A DNA stretch of 64,000 nucleotides from Verpa conica (taxonomy: Eukaryota; Ascomycota; Pezizomycetes; Pezizales; Morchellaceae), in NCBI GenBank assembly GCA_033030425.1, contig JAUFSD010000014.1, forward strand, positions 248,001-312,000. The letters are read 5' to 3'. Below the pieces are notes generated by a model. That model was not told where the DNA came from and did not search any database. It saw only the letters and a list, made by a program, of their open reading frames with translations. This document shows positions 39,301-50,338 of the stretch, one piece after another (position 1 is the stretch's first letter; every line of letters starts with the position of its first letter). The position numbers and the translations under genes were made by a program.

Positions 39301-42121
39301 TGCAACATAGTGTTGCGTGTACATACACAAAGAACCTCTTAACTCGGTCTCGGATCGGCTTTTAGATGCGAGGAGTTATGCAGTTTGAGGTCACAAGTAT
39401 GAGGGCTCTACCCTATCCTATTTTTCTTGGGAGGAGGGGGGGGAATATTCCTTTGTCTGATCGAAGGTCGCTATCCATTGTCGTTTAGAATTGCTTTTAT
39501 AAAAGTAGTTCACTCGGTGCCAAGGGCAGCCCAGATGCACACACACGCACACACACACAGCCTGGGAATGACTGTGTTGGTAGTTTTCTGATATGTCCTA
39601 ACCCAGGAGAGTCTCTGAGACTTTGCACTTTAGGTCAGTTTCCTCCTGACCCTAATATGCAGTTGTTAGTAAATATTTTGGCTCCCTGTGGCGTTTTGTG
39701 GGTACCTACCTTACTGCAATGCGCGTAGGGGGGGGGAGAAGCACTCGCTGCAAGCCTCAAAACTCATTGATTCAGTGGCTAGTTTAGGGTAAGGTAAGCC
39801 ACGGGTAGTTACCAACAGAAAAAAAAAGAAAAAAAAAGAATCTTTTTTGCTTGTCATGGGTAGAAGCATGCACATCTCATCACTCGTACGGCTCATCGCA
39901 TTTTTTTTTTTTTTTGATGTCTGTGGGGAAATCTGCAGGGGTTTCCCGTGCTGATGGTCTTGTGAGGGGGGTTTGATAGGGTGAGTCTGTATATGAGATT
40001 TTTAAGATTTCTTGGATAGTGGGGTCATGATGCGAGGGATTGGTGCTGGTGCTACATCCCAAGATTTCCGTTAGGTCGGGTGGTGGGTAGCTAGCAGTAA
40101 AAAAAAAAAGGTGGTGTCTTAGGGAAGATTTCTCCCGGATAGGTTGGGTGAGTAGTGAGTTATAGTGATATGATCGTATTATGAAGGTAGGCATAATTTT
40201 TTGTTTTATTTAGACTGTATTGGTCGGATGAGACAGGGATCCTTGGTATGTCTTGACATGTATAAGGGGTATTAGGCCTACATAGAATGTCACTATCTTT
40301 AAATTATTTATGATATGTTTTTAGGACAGTACTTTCCTTGTATAAGTTCGATCTGGAGGTATATTTGGAGCTAAGGAACTTGGCGGCAGTGTCGTCACCA
40401 TCATTCATAACATCGATCACTCCTCGACCCTCAATCTCATCCTCCCTTTACTCTACAGACACCATCTAGGACTTTGTTTGTTACCAACTATTTGAAGGAC
40501 CTGGTGGAAAGAGAAGGAGGAGAGAGAGGTAGTTCCCAACTTAGGCATTCGTACAACATAAGGTACCGGCTCTATATATGTATAGCTGACTGGATTTTTG
40601 TGTGTGTATTAGGTTTTGAGATTTGGGTATTCTACTTTTCAAGCAAGCATAGCGGCATCAGTCATCAAGCTACAGGGTTTATCTAGGAACTCACTTTTCG
40701 TAGCATTACGCAGCAACAATGGAGATGGGGGTGATTATAGATTTATTTACATCTTACTTGGGGTATCATTTTAAGGGTTCAAGAGGCGAGGGAAATTTGG
40801 GTAGGTTACAGGTAAGCTTGAGCAAGTTTCGGTAAGGCTAGTTGACTGAAAACTGCCTCAATACTAACTGGTGCCGAAAGCGTGGCTTCTATAGTTGACC
40901 TGCTTTATTTTTCTTGAACCGATGAATTTTTAGTTTCGTTATGGCCACCAGAGGGAAATCTGACGTGACGAGTATCCAAACCCGCGAGCAGTAATCCCTC
41001 GATACCCCTCCCGGTTATTACTATTCCTTATAAGGGATAAGTATTAATTCTCTTGCTCTCTTTTTGTGGAGATATATCTTGGAACTTAGGACAATTATTG
41101 ACTATATCTAAGGCTAGAATACATATACCCTACAATGTCATAAGGGGTATAAGTATTTTTTATCCTACATTTAACTCAATTACTCAATCCTAGATATCTA
41201 CCTGGAGCGAAGCATCTCAGCTAAAACATAGAATGCGCTTAAAAAGTCGCTGGATGGAAATCTCGCTCTAGAACTCGTTAATTTTACGTTATTCTACACC
41301 CTTCTTGGTTACGTCTCGCCTCCAACTCCTAGAAAAGCAAGGACTCGAACCTTATGTCCCCTAGAGAAAACACGCTTCTCCAGTGTTAGAAAACACTATC
41401 AATTGATACCCAGAGTGGATAAAAGAGGGATAAGGATGCTCGGTCATCTACATGGCAACTAAAGCACTGAGCTAGATGAGTATCACAGCACATCTACAAT
41501 CGATAAGAAGTAAGAAATCGAACTATAGAAAGGACAAATTAATAGTTTATATACCATCCATCTGCATCCATCTGTGCGCTGCTGTAGAGGAGGATACTAT
41601 ATTAAGATGGGCTCTCGGTTGCTATGCGAGTGATCGGGTATTTGTCCCTCTCTAATAGAATAAGCGTTATAAGCCAAGTAGGACGATAATTTAAGGACTA
41701 CTGTCGAAATCATATAGAGAGTGAGCGCTATAGGAATAATTTAAATTTATATAGTTATAAAAAAGGGTAATATAGCGGGGGATTCTGTTTTTAGGATTCT
41801 TAGATATGGGGTGTTAGGTAATGATAAGATTGTTGATATTCTATTTAGGCTCGGACTAGTAAGTGGGTTTTGGTCTTATTGGGTATTCATCTATATAGGT
41901 TTACTTATGGATGTTTATTGGCCCGCTGGGTTTCATATACTTAGTGAGTGGGGAAAAGGAAATTTTTTTGATTCGCCGGTTGATACACGAGTGATACATA
42001 GTGATTCGAAATAAATTTCGTAACACCTACCCGTTTCCGGAACGATCGTAATAAATTTTATAAAAATGTAATAACTTTTGCTCTATCATATCTCATATAT
42101 TTACACTCCTCGTCCTTAAAT
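36318..42121. other. Gene-free spacer between GH16 gene and PWP1
   Basis: No gene is supported. Poly-T runs occur near 37407 and 39901-39915, a CA-type microsatellite at about 39538-39560, and a tRNA-like sequence at 41330-41425 (listed separately). Short open frames at 39880-40194 (minus) and 41811-42014 (plus) show no recognisable domain and no convincing splice partners. Confidence 0.5.
41330..41425 (-). other. tRNA-like sequence with perfect box B
   Basis: The minus strand carries GGTTCGAGTCC (an exact RNA polymerase III box B). It forms a T-arm (TAAGG, loop TTCGAGT, CCTTG), and upstream lies an anticodon-like hairpin (GAGAA, seven-base loop, TTCTC). The 5' part (TATCAATTGATAG) only loosely matches box A, and I find no matching acceptor stem. 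This is more likely a tRNA pseudogene or tRNA-derived SINE fragment than a working tRNA. Confidence 0.35.
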
Positions 42122-43988
42122 TCAACCATCATTCTCATCCATACTCTCCCATCCATCTGGCCCTTTCTCCGCTTCACCCCCTTCAATCTCCTCTTCACTG
42201 TCACTCTCCCCACTACTCTCCTCTACTGCAATTATTCTCTCTTTTACCTCCCCATCTGCCATCACGGCTCCCTCAGCAACCCTACCAGCGAACGTCCTCC
42301 TCACACCAGCATTCGTGCTAGTATCCCAGATCGTTACTGCACCCTTGGACCCTGCAACAGCGAGACGGAACCCAACCTCCTTATCGGGTGCAAACCGAGT
42401 AGAGAAGACTTTTCCAGCGCCAAGATCACGGGAAGCAACCATAGAGGGCCCTCCAGTCTCCGTTTGGGTATTCCAGAGCTTCACAGTCTTGTCGAGGGAA
42501 CCAGTTACCAGGAAGCCGGGGATGATTGGCGAGATGTCGAATGTGGAAACCGACTTATCGTGGGCCTGGAGTGTCCATACAGGTTTCGAGGCGGCGGGAG
42601 AAGCGGGGAGTGTTCGGGTATCAAAGAAATGGACAACGCCTCCCTCTGTAGAAACATAAAAGTAGTTCCCATCGTGCGGATCCCACCTGACATCTTCTAC
42701 GTCACTCTCGACTCCCCAGCGTGGGGGTGTTGCGTCAGGCGCTCTCATGTCGGCCCAGACAACAGTGCGGTCGTAGGAGCCTGATAGGAGTGTTGTTGAG
42801 TTCTGTGGGTGCCATGCTATAGCGCAGACTTTGTCTGTGTGGTGAGAGTATGATTTTGCGCACTTTGTTGTGTTTAGGTCCCATAATTTTACTGTCTTAT
42901 CAGCGGATGCAGAGGCGAGGAGATTCCGATGTTGTCTATTCCCTGCGAGTGATAGGATGGCATCGATATGGTATTCTTCGTTCGCTTTTGGTGCCTTCTT
43001 CTTGCTCTTCTTTTTCTTCTTCTTTCCGACTTCTGTCCCTGCGTTTGCGCCTGCGCCGAGGATGGCGTTGGGGTATAGACAGTCTATCATGTCGAGGTTC
43101 CATACTTCGATATCTGGGTCCATTGTGCCGATTGCGACATAGTTGCCGCGGGAGTCAGGGGTGTTGTTGAGGTTTTTTCCGACGGGGATGTCGAGCCATT
43201 CGACGCAGAGGGGGATTGCGGGGAGCATGATGTCATGGTGAACGTAGAGATTATCGGCGGTGTCTTCGTAGACATATACTTCAAGGTGGCAGACGTCGTC
43301 TTCGGTTTTAGCAGCGATGAGGAGGTTGTCTGTGGGGAGGATTTGGAGCTCTTCTCGTTCTTCGTCGTCTTCTTGCTACGAGAGCGTTAGTCCTGGGAAT
43401 GAAGTGGGGGGCCACGGGGTTGGGAAAGTTCGATATACCTCATTCATGGTGATATAGGGGTCTGCTTCGCCGGGTTGATAGTATGCAAGGCCTTTGATGT
43501 TTCCAAACATGCCCATTCCTATTGCCCAAAAATGTCAATTCTCATGAAATCTCAGGAGTGAGTGGTTTGTTCCTTACCTTCACCAGCTTTCTTCTCCTCT
43601 TCTGTAGGCTCATCATAATTTTCCAAGTCATACTCCTTCAGGTCATCATCAATCCTGCAACATAAATAATTAGTTTTCTGTCTTAAATATTCAATCTCCG
43701 GCGTTATACTGACTCCTCTTTATCTTCCTCTCCAGCATCCTTCATCTCAACCGTCTCCTTACTCTTCTTTTTCTTCTCCTTCTTCTCCTTAGAAGCACCG
43801 TCTTCTTCCGACTCGACACCCTCTTCCCCAACAGCCTCAGCGCGCGCATCATCTAAATCACCCTGTGCATCCTCAAGTTGTAACCGTGCCAGGTCTGCAA
43901 TTCGCTCATACTCCTCCTCGGTAACATCATAACGAACCGGAAACTGGGCCGCAAAGCCCCTCGGCACCCAAGTAGTTGCAGTAATCAT
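42122..43988 (-). CDS. PWP1: PWP1, WD40-repeat 60S ribosome assembly factor
   Basis: Exons 43988-43714, 43654-43578, 43518-43439 and 43375-42122 give 561 aa, all in phase. The first donor is GTCAGT. The N-terminus TATTWVPRGFAAQFPVRY is the family's conserved opening, followed by an acidic/lysine-rich stretch and EYDLENYDEP. WD repeats in the last exon include LLASASADKTVKLWDLNT, TLLSGSYDRTVVWADM, FLVTGSLDKTVKLWNTQT and AVAGSKGAVTIWD. The C-terminus is acidic. PWP1 acts in the nucleolus in pre-60S maturation. A lysine run (KKKKKKSKKKAPK) in the loop before the first canonical repeat could be a nucleolar signal. It is divergent from RPF1. No defects are seen. Confidence 0.95.
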
Positions 43989-44230
43989 TGCGTTGTAATT
44001 TTTGCAGCAAGTTTGACCGAAAATATCTCAAGACGCAGAAGAAAGGAAAAAAAGTTGTGTGTGGGTGTGGGTGTGGGGTGTAGTTTAGTTATGCATGCCA
44101 AGATTTCATCCCACAACCGCCGCATATCTTGGCAGTCAAAAAAAAAAAAAGAAGCTCCAACACAACGACCGTCGGAGAGGAAAGAACCCCCCCCCATACT
44201 CCACTTTGATCACTACAGATAATTGAAACA
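43989..44230. promoter_or_regulatory. Shared bidirectional promoter of PWP1 and RPF1
   Basis: Only 242 bp separate the two start codons, which point away from each other. The spacer has a 12-A run (about 44138-44149), a poly-C run, and GT-rich repeats (GTGTGGGTGTGGGTGTGGGG near 44060-44079). Nucleosome-excluding A-tracts are common in ribosome-biogenesis promoters. That this tract drives both genes is inference. Confidence 0.65.
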
Positions 44231-45508
44231 ATGGGTCGCCAGGTTAAGAAGACTTCAACTTCGCAGGCTACATCTAGAATCTTTACAATCCCTAATAAGC
44301 TACATCGGAAGTCCCATAATGTTCGTCTTAAGTCTGCCCTTGCCTCGCAAAAGCGTTCGGAACGCTTCGAACGCAAGAAGGCTGAGGATAGAGACCCTAC
44401 ACTCCGCGAAGAACGGATAAAGAAGAATATCCCCGATACCATTGAGCGGAAGAGAGTATGGGACGAGCGAGTCGAGGGTGCAATTCCGGGCCGCCGGGAG
44501 AAGGAAGTTGCCCCACCAGCGGAGGTACCACGGAAGAAGCAGAAGAAGAGGGCAGCAGGCTCAGACTCAGACTCGGGTTCAGAGTCGGATGAAGATGAGG
44601 AACAGAAGGAACCAGAACCAGAAACGCCTGAGCAGGTCGAAGCTCGCATTCTAGAAGCCCGTGAGAAGGAACAAGCAGCCAAGGCCGAAGCCGAAGAAAC
44701 ACAATCTCTCTTCCCGACCCTCCTCACCACTCCCGCCGGAGCCACCGAAGAGGTCCCAGCCCAATCAACCCCGAAAATCCTAATCACAACCTCCAGAAAC
44801 TGTCATATCCACCAGACCGCAGAGGAGCTAACACAGCTATTCCCGAACGCAACCTACATTCCACGTGGGCGCAACGGCGGATACAAATTCTCCATCAAGG
44901 AGATCTGCACCTTTGCCGCGAACCCAAAATCAACAGACGAAGACGGCACCACCAGGGAGCCATTCACGCACGTATGTGTTGTGAACGAAGACCGAAAGAT
45001 TGTTGATGCCCTCACTATCGTGGTTCTCCCTGCAGGTCCTACATACCATTTCTCAATGACGAATTACAAACCACCGAAGCACATCCGAGGCCACGGAAAA
45101 CCGACCTCTCATACGCCTGAGCTCATTTTAAATAATTTCTTAACACCACTTGGTCGTGATACTGCTTCTCTATTCCAGTCTATGTTTCCGCGGCAGCCAG
45201 AGTTCAGGGGGAGGCAGGTTGTGACACTTCATAATCAACGTGATTACATCTTCTTTAGGCGCCATAGATATGTCTTCCGTGACCGCCGAGGGACCGAGAA
45301 ACCGGTTGGGTATGGGCTGGAAGATGGAGGCAAGGATGGAGGCAATGGTAGTAAGGGAGATGAATCAATTCCGATCAAGGTGGGGCTGCAGGAGCTGGGA
45401 CCGCAGTTTACGCTGAAGCTGAGGAGAGTCGAGAGGGGGGTTAAGGAGGGTGTTGAGTGGGAATGGAAGGGGGGTATGGACAAAAATAGAAAGAAATTCC
45501 AGTTGTAG
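44231..45508 (+). CDS. RPF1: RPF1, Brix-domain 60S ribosome production factor
   Basis: A single exon encodes 425 aa. The N-terminus is basic and charged, with the conserved KNIPDTIERKR (about 65-75) and a Ser/Asp-Glu tract near 111-130. The Brix (IMP4-like) domain begins at PKILITTSRN (about 181) and includes YIPRGRNGGYKF, YHFSMTNYKP, HTPELILNNFLTPLGRD, LFQSMFPRQPEFRGRQVVTL, RDYIFFRRHRYVF and the C-terminal LQELGPQFTLKLRRVERG. RPF1 binds pre-rRNA in the nucleolus and is needed for 27S processing in yeast. Length and motifs match the family. The shared promoter with PWP1, another pre-60S factor, fits coordinated expression. Confidence 0.96.
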   Translation: MGRQVKKTSTSQATSRIFTIPNKLHRKSHNVRLKSALASQKRSERFERKKAEDRDPTLREERIKKNIPDTIERKRVWDERVEGAIPGRREKEVAPPAEVPRKKQKKRAAGSDSDSGSESDEDEEQKEPEPETPEQVEARILEAREKEQAAKAEAEETQSLFPTLLTTPAGATEEVPAQSTPKILITTSRNCHIHQTAEELTQLFPNATYIPRGRNGGYKFSIKEICTFAANPKSTDEDGTTREPFTHVCVVNEDRKIVDALTIVVLPAGPTYHFSMTNYKPPKHIRGHGKPTSHTPELILNNFLTPLGRDTASLFQSMFPRQPEFRGRQVVTLHNQRDYIFFRRHRYVFRDRRGTEKPVGYGLEDGGKDGGNGSKGDESIPIKVGLQELGPQFTLKLRRVERGVKEGVEWEWKGGMDKNRKKFQL

Positions 45509-45769
45509 TGACTGATGGTACTTTCTTAGTTGGAATGTTATTATTTTTGTTGTGTTAATGTAAGATATGAAAAAGCTGAAATATCATCCTAGACAAAAGC
45601 TGGTACATGGTACATGGGCTATTTGTTAAGGATGGAGAATACATTACTCAGTAAAGTTGGGACCTGGCACAGATACCTAACCCTTGGCAAATTTGATGTG
45701 CCAGCCTTCCCAAACGGGTAACTGCACGCCACAGTAGGTAGTATATTGGGGGGGGGGGTTAATCCCACC

Positions 45770-46690
45770 ATGGACCTGAAACATCATCCCCTCTACATGC
45801 TCCGACGGACGTTTGTAAACCACACGGCGCATAGCCCTCTGTATACAGACAACTATCATGAGATTTCGCTGCTCGAATCTAACCCGAACCCCCTAGGCGA
45901 TACAGAAGGTGAGTCTCCCTGTATTCCTACAACCGTCGAGAAGTAACACTGACGCATTAATATACACAGACACAATAGGTGACGGCAGCACCACCGAGCA
46001 GCAAACGAAGAAGATAAAGTCCAAGTGGGACATTTCGTATTCCAAGATGAGCAGAAGATAGCATTACGCGGTACTCCGGTAAAGATGATTTTGGAAGGCA
46101 AGTCTATTAATCATGTAGAAAATGAAGGCATCTTGTAGGTTAAGGAGAAGGTTTATGATGACCTAGTGGGACAACTCGAAATCGAGGGATACCCTACCGA
46201 GGCGGATCCCGACTTCAAGCAAGCAAATATCACCGATCTAGTAATTTTCATCATGCATCCCATACTGCATTATTACAGACAGCAGACTGGACGAGACCTA
46301 CGTTTACGCAGAGAAAAAGAGATCGCCGCGGTAGATTTTGCAATTGGTGATATCGAGGAATTTGTTTTTATGGATTTTGTTTCTTTGAGGGGAAAAAACT
46401 TTGTCTTAATAGTAGAGGCGAAAAATGTTTCTCTTGGAAAGGCAAGGAAGCGGTGTTTCCTCTCATTGAAGGACATGAGAGATAACGGTGGAGGTTTAGT
46501 GTATGGGTTTATCACTATGGGCGACAGTTGGCGCATGGTGGGCTACGATGGGACCTTTCAGATGAGTGAGAAGATGGGGATATTATTCGATACGATGAAC
46601 GACGATAAAGAGAGGTGGATGAAGGATTACTCCATCCTGGTTGATTGCATGTATGCTGCGTTGAGCTATGGAGGTATTGTGAGAAAGTAA
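45770..46690 (+). pseudogene. PD-(D/E)XK nuclease-like protein gene interrupted by one TAG
   Basis: Exon 1 45770-45909 (MDLKHHPLYMLRRTFVNH...) ends at a GTGAGT donor. An acceptor GAGCAG at 46001 restores a frame reading EDKVQVGHFVFQDEQKIALR. An in-frame TAG at 46136-46138 follows NEGIL, then the same frame continues (VKEKVYDDLVGQLEIEGYP...) to the stop at 46688-46690. The downstream part has an acidic position in IEEFVFMDF and the core FVLIVEAK about 10 residues later, then conserved-looking LVYGFITMGDSWRMVGYDG. The D...E-x-K spacing suggests a restriction-endonuclease-like fold; this is inference. If the stop is real, the C-terminal 174 aa from the ATG at 46166 could still be made. Accessory genes of this type are common in fungi, and the function is unknown. 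Confidence 0.55.
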
Positions 46691-48345
46691 GCACCTAGTG
46701 GAGTTTTTTCCCGGGTGCGGTAACTAATTTATTATCTGTAGCCAGACCTGTGCTAGTTAGCTTAGTTTAGTTTAGTCCGCGCCTGTGCGCCACAGTCAGT
46801 ATTAATAAATAATTCATGTTTGCCAAGAGAATGTCAAGTGACAAGATGGGGGGGTCCAACCCCACCTATTATTTTTTTTATTAAAGGACGGGGGTTCGGA
46901 AATTCCAGAAGGGAGTACTTGTGAGCGAAACGAACACTGGTTAAACACTTATGTGAAAGTTACCTAGAGCGGAGATAAAGAACCAGGTGGTACAAATATT
47001 ATTCTCACCAATCGATAAGCATGGTTTACCCACAAAACTGACGCCTCTAATAAAGACTCCTGTATGGGGAGGGGGAACTTGCGCACAGGCGGACTTATTC
47101 AGTTGAGGTTCACACCTAGCTAGGGATTCCGGTCTCTTGCAAATACTATGAGTAGTATCAATTACCAACTGATTCCAACTCGAGTAGATAACAGCATGTA
47201 CAGCATTTACCGGTGTGTCATTGATTCAAAGAACTCAATAAGCCGGGGGCACTTAGCTGAGAGAAGACTGATTCCAACTTCGAGCCACGAATTGGAACTA
47301 AGATGAATTCTTTTTTTCCCCAAATCACCCCATTATCGATAGTTGAATATCGCCCTGTGGAGGAAAACCCCCCCAGTTGATTCGACTTGTCTCTTTTTAT
47401 TCTACTCGATTCATTACAAAGATTTTCACAATCTGTATGAAACAGGTTTCAAACCTGTCGTGCGCCAGACCTGAATGGGTTTAGGGTGGGAGATTCGACG
47501 GGTAGTTGCGCAGCTAAATTAACCTGTACTAGCCCCAATGCGGCCTAATACGAGAACGCCCATGACGGAAGCGTCCGCTGAGTTTTTGGATAGGTTGAGC
47601 GAAGGAGATGGACACCCTTGAGCCAGGGCTCACTGAGTTTGGGTGTTTCATTGAGTATTGTTTCGCTGATCGTATTGCCAAGACCACATCTAATTGGCTG
47701 TCCGGATGTTTTCTGCCTGTGTCTGGCTTTGAATCATATATCATCACTCGCTGTGGAGCCCCATCTTGAAAATATTGACCGAGCGACCAGGGGTACGCTC
47801 ACCGAGAGAAGAAGAAAACCTGGGCGGGTCGGCACTCAAGTAGTTGCATTTCATGAGTGGCTCTCCGCTCCCGGGGGTCGGGAGTCACGACCACTAGGAT
47901 CTCGGCGTCCCTGCGATTTCGGCGCCCTCGGCTGATCGGGTGTCCTCCAATGGAAATACCAGAAAATCTACGAATCGGGTCACTCCGAAGCGTTTCCCAT
48001 CGAATCAACACGTTTCTCCCAGGTGGTTTCTCCCAGGTGGTTCCTCCCCGCAGGTGGGTTTTGCTCGGGCGCCCGTTGGTATGCAGGTAGATTAAGTTTG
48101 GTTCGACCAACGACATTTCGCGATATTATTTCCAAGGTGACGGGCGTCTCAGAGAGCTGCCGAGATGCGACCAAGAATTGATATATCGAGTAAATGACTA
48201 TAAAACTCCTACTTTTCGCCCGGTGCTCTTAAGCTCCTACCTTCTCAAGTTCTAACGCACATAAGACAGTTATCCAACTCAAGGATAAAATCACAATTTA
48301 CCAACTCACGCCAAGAAAAAACCCTTAAACCCTTCAACTTTCGAT
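46691..48345. other. Gene-free spacer
   Basis: No gene is supported. 47.5-48.1 kb has higher GC and overlapping open frames on both strands without recognisable domains. A short tandem repeat (TCTCCCAGGTGGTT, about two and a half copies) lies at 48015-48057. Confidence 0.5.
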
Positions 48346-48780
48346 ATGCCTTTTACACAACCATCGGGTCTCTTCTCCACTCCTACATGCGCCTCTACCC
48401 TAGAGCCTGATCTCAACGGTGGCCGATGGGAATGCTGCGATTGCGGAAAACCTAACTCGACTTTTGATGCACTATGCTGCAACTGCGATCACAAGCACTG
48501 CAATTCGTGTATTTTGATATACGCGGGAAATCCCTACTTGCAAGGAAAAATTTCCCTAAAATTCGATCACAACGGTAGCCAGTGGGAGTGTAGTGATTGT
48601 GGGAAACATAACTCGACTTCCGATGCACTATGCTACAACTGCGAACACAAGCGCTGCAACTCATGTATTTTTATGTATGCAGAAGACTCCCAGTTGAACC
48701 CAACCTACCCAAATCCGGCAAAACCGAAACTTTCAGAACGGGAGGATTGTCGGCCAACCGTTCATGACGGGGAGTTGTAG
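48346..48780 (+). CDS. Small protein with two duplicated Cys-rich zinc modules
   Basis: An intronless 144-aa frame. Two modules start at about residues 24 and 76: each reads NGxxWEC, DCG, NST, DALC, NC, H and CNSC, i.e. W-x-C-x2-C-x10-C-x2-C-x-H-x2-C-x2-C. The first contains WECCDCGKPNST and the second WECSDCGKHNST. The DNA units (about 48415 and 48571, 156 bp apart) are highly similar, so duplication is recent. Cys-rich WxCxxC proteins with a similar C-x-H-x2-C ending are widespread in fungi without a known role. The tail is Pro/Lys-rich. The spacing suits binding one or two zinc ions per module; this is inference. No signal peptide is seen. Confidence 0.72.
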   Translation: MPFTQPSGLFSTPTCASTLEPDLNGGRWECCDCGKPNSTFDALCCNCDHKHCNSCILIYAGNPYLQGKISLKFDHNGSQWECSDCGKHNSTSDALCYNCEHKRCNSCIFMYAEDSQLNPTYPNPAKPKLSEREDCRPTVHDGEL

Positions 48781-50338
48781 TACTGTGATTGCGGTACGGG
48801 GGTTTGACTTTAGGTGCACTGTATTGTGAATGCATTATTAGAAGTGAAATTATATTTTTTTGTTTATTTTCTTTGGTTTTTTTTGGTTTTCCTTGGTTTT
48901 CTTTTCCTGAGGAAGTTGTGGATGGGTTTTTTTTGATGAATACATGTAGCCTATTATTTTATCTGTTATTTTACGAATGAAATGAATTGAAGAATATATT
49001 TTTTTAGGTTCACGAGTCTAGAATTTTGGACTATCGTAGCTCCGAATCATCTCTGGACTATTATCTCGGCCACCTTTGTGTAGTGGAATCTTTACGGGAA
49101 TACCTACACAATCGGTATCTAATGAAAATCAGTGACTGTCTGTCTCTCTTTAGGTTCACACGAGTAAGTGATGCTTACATCAATAATGAAATAGCTAAGA
49201 GAAATATCGTATTGGGTGACTGAGCTCGATAGGGAGCTGGAGGTAAAGGCACATCAAGGGTCACAAGTAAGGATGGAGCCATAGTATTGAGTCAAAGGTT
49301 GAATATTCTTATTTTTTCCCACTGGTACTTGAGTCGCTAATCTTACGTTATCTCACTTAAAATACCCAAGGGAATGGCCTCTCCTCCGGAGCATATCAGA
49401 ACTCGGTGTCCCACCAGAGGAAAAGATGTAGCTACTAGACAGGAAGGAAATGAACGGTATTGGGGGGTATAATGTGTCCGAGAGCGATGGATGTGAGTCG
49501 GATGAGCGGTTAATCTCAGAGTAGTAAGGTTTCTAGTACTGCTGAGAGCGAGATGAAGGATGGAATTATTCTAGGTGCTCGCGTGGAGTAAGGGTGGAGA
49601 GAAGAGCCATAAGTGTATGCTCTCTGAAAAACGGAGATTGGAGAAACTCAAGCGATCCTGAAAAAACGTGCCGAATATCTTAAAGCTTTGCCGCCTCCGG
49701 TAAAAACTGTAGGAAGCGAGAGCCCTGGGAATACGAGCTGCTTTTCCTCGGAGCTTCCATGTCTTTTTTTAGGTAGTAGGATGATACATGTAGGTAACGC
49801 AGAAGGTGTCTTCATCAGGCGCTCGGTTCTAGTTCCCTACTGTACAGTCTGGCCAGTTCAATGCTGAGCGATACACATGTTAGGCGTTGTATTTAGAACA
49901 CCCTTGCGTTTTTACATAAACCTGGGGGGATAATCGTCCTGGCGGATATTTTGTCTCGTACTCAGATATTAGTGACTTTAGCTAGTTCTATTGATTGATT
50001 TACTGCACATATATTAGTTTGGCTGTTTCTGTGTTGCCTCTCTGTATAGTGAAACCCGACCTACTGGTGAGTGATCGGCTATGAAGTAAATTGCTATTAG
50101 TGAGTAAGACTAAGGGGGGGGAGAATCTTGAGGAGAGCAGAATCCAAAAACTCTGAGAGATATCCGGAATGATGCTCTTAAAATGTAGTTAAGTAGGTGA
50201 TAATTAGAGGTTATCCAATGTTGAATGCTCATCCATCCTCCGCAAACATGGGTGGTGGGATCCAGTTACCCGGCTGCCAGAAAATCTTTGCATCCATAAA
50301 ATTCAACTTCACTTTCCCCGCAGCTCGTCCGCATCACA
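48781..50338. other. Gene-free spacer
   Basis: No gene is supported. T-rich sequence just after the zinc-module gene (48850-48920) would serve as its 3' region. A 65-codon frame at 49026-49223 has no recognisable features. Confidence 0.5.

Noticed and set aside
39880..40194. 104-codon minus-strand frame rich in Pro, Ser, Thr
   Set aside because: Interrupted by lysine and phenylalanine runs from homopolymers; no splice partners or domain found, although its middle part looks somewhat coding.
46135..46167. Very short intron that would remove the TAG in the nuclease-like gene
   Set aside because: Candidate introns are 24-32 nt, shorter than any accepted here, and the 32-nt one breaks the frame.
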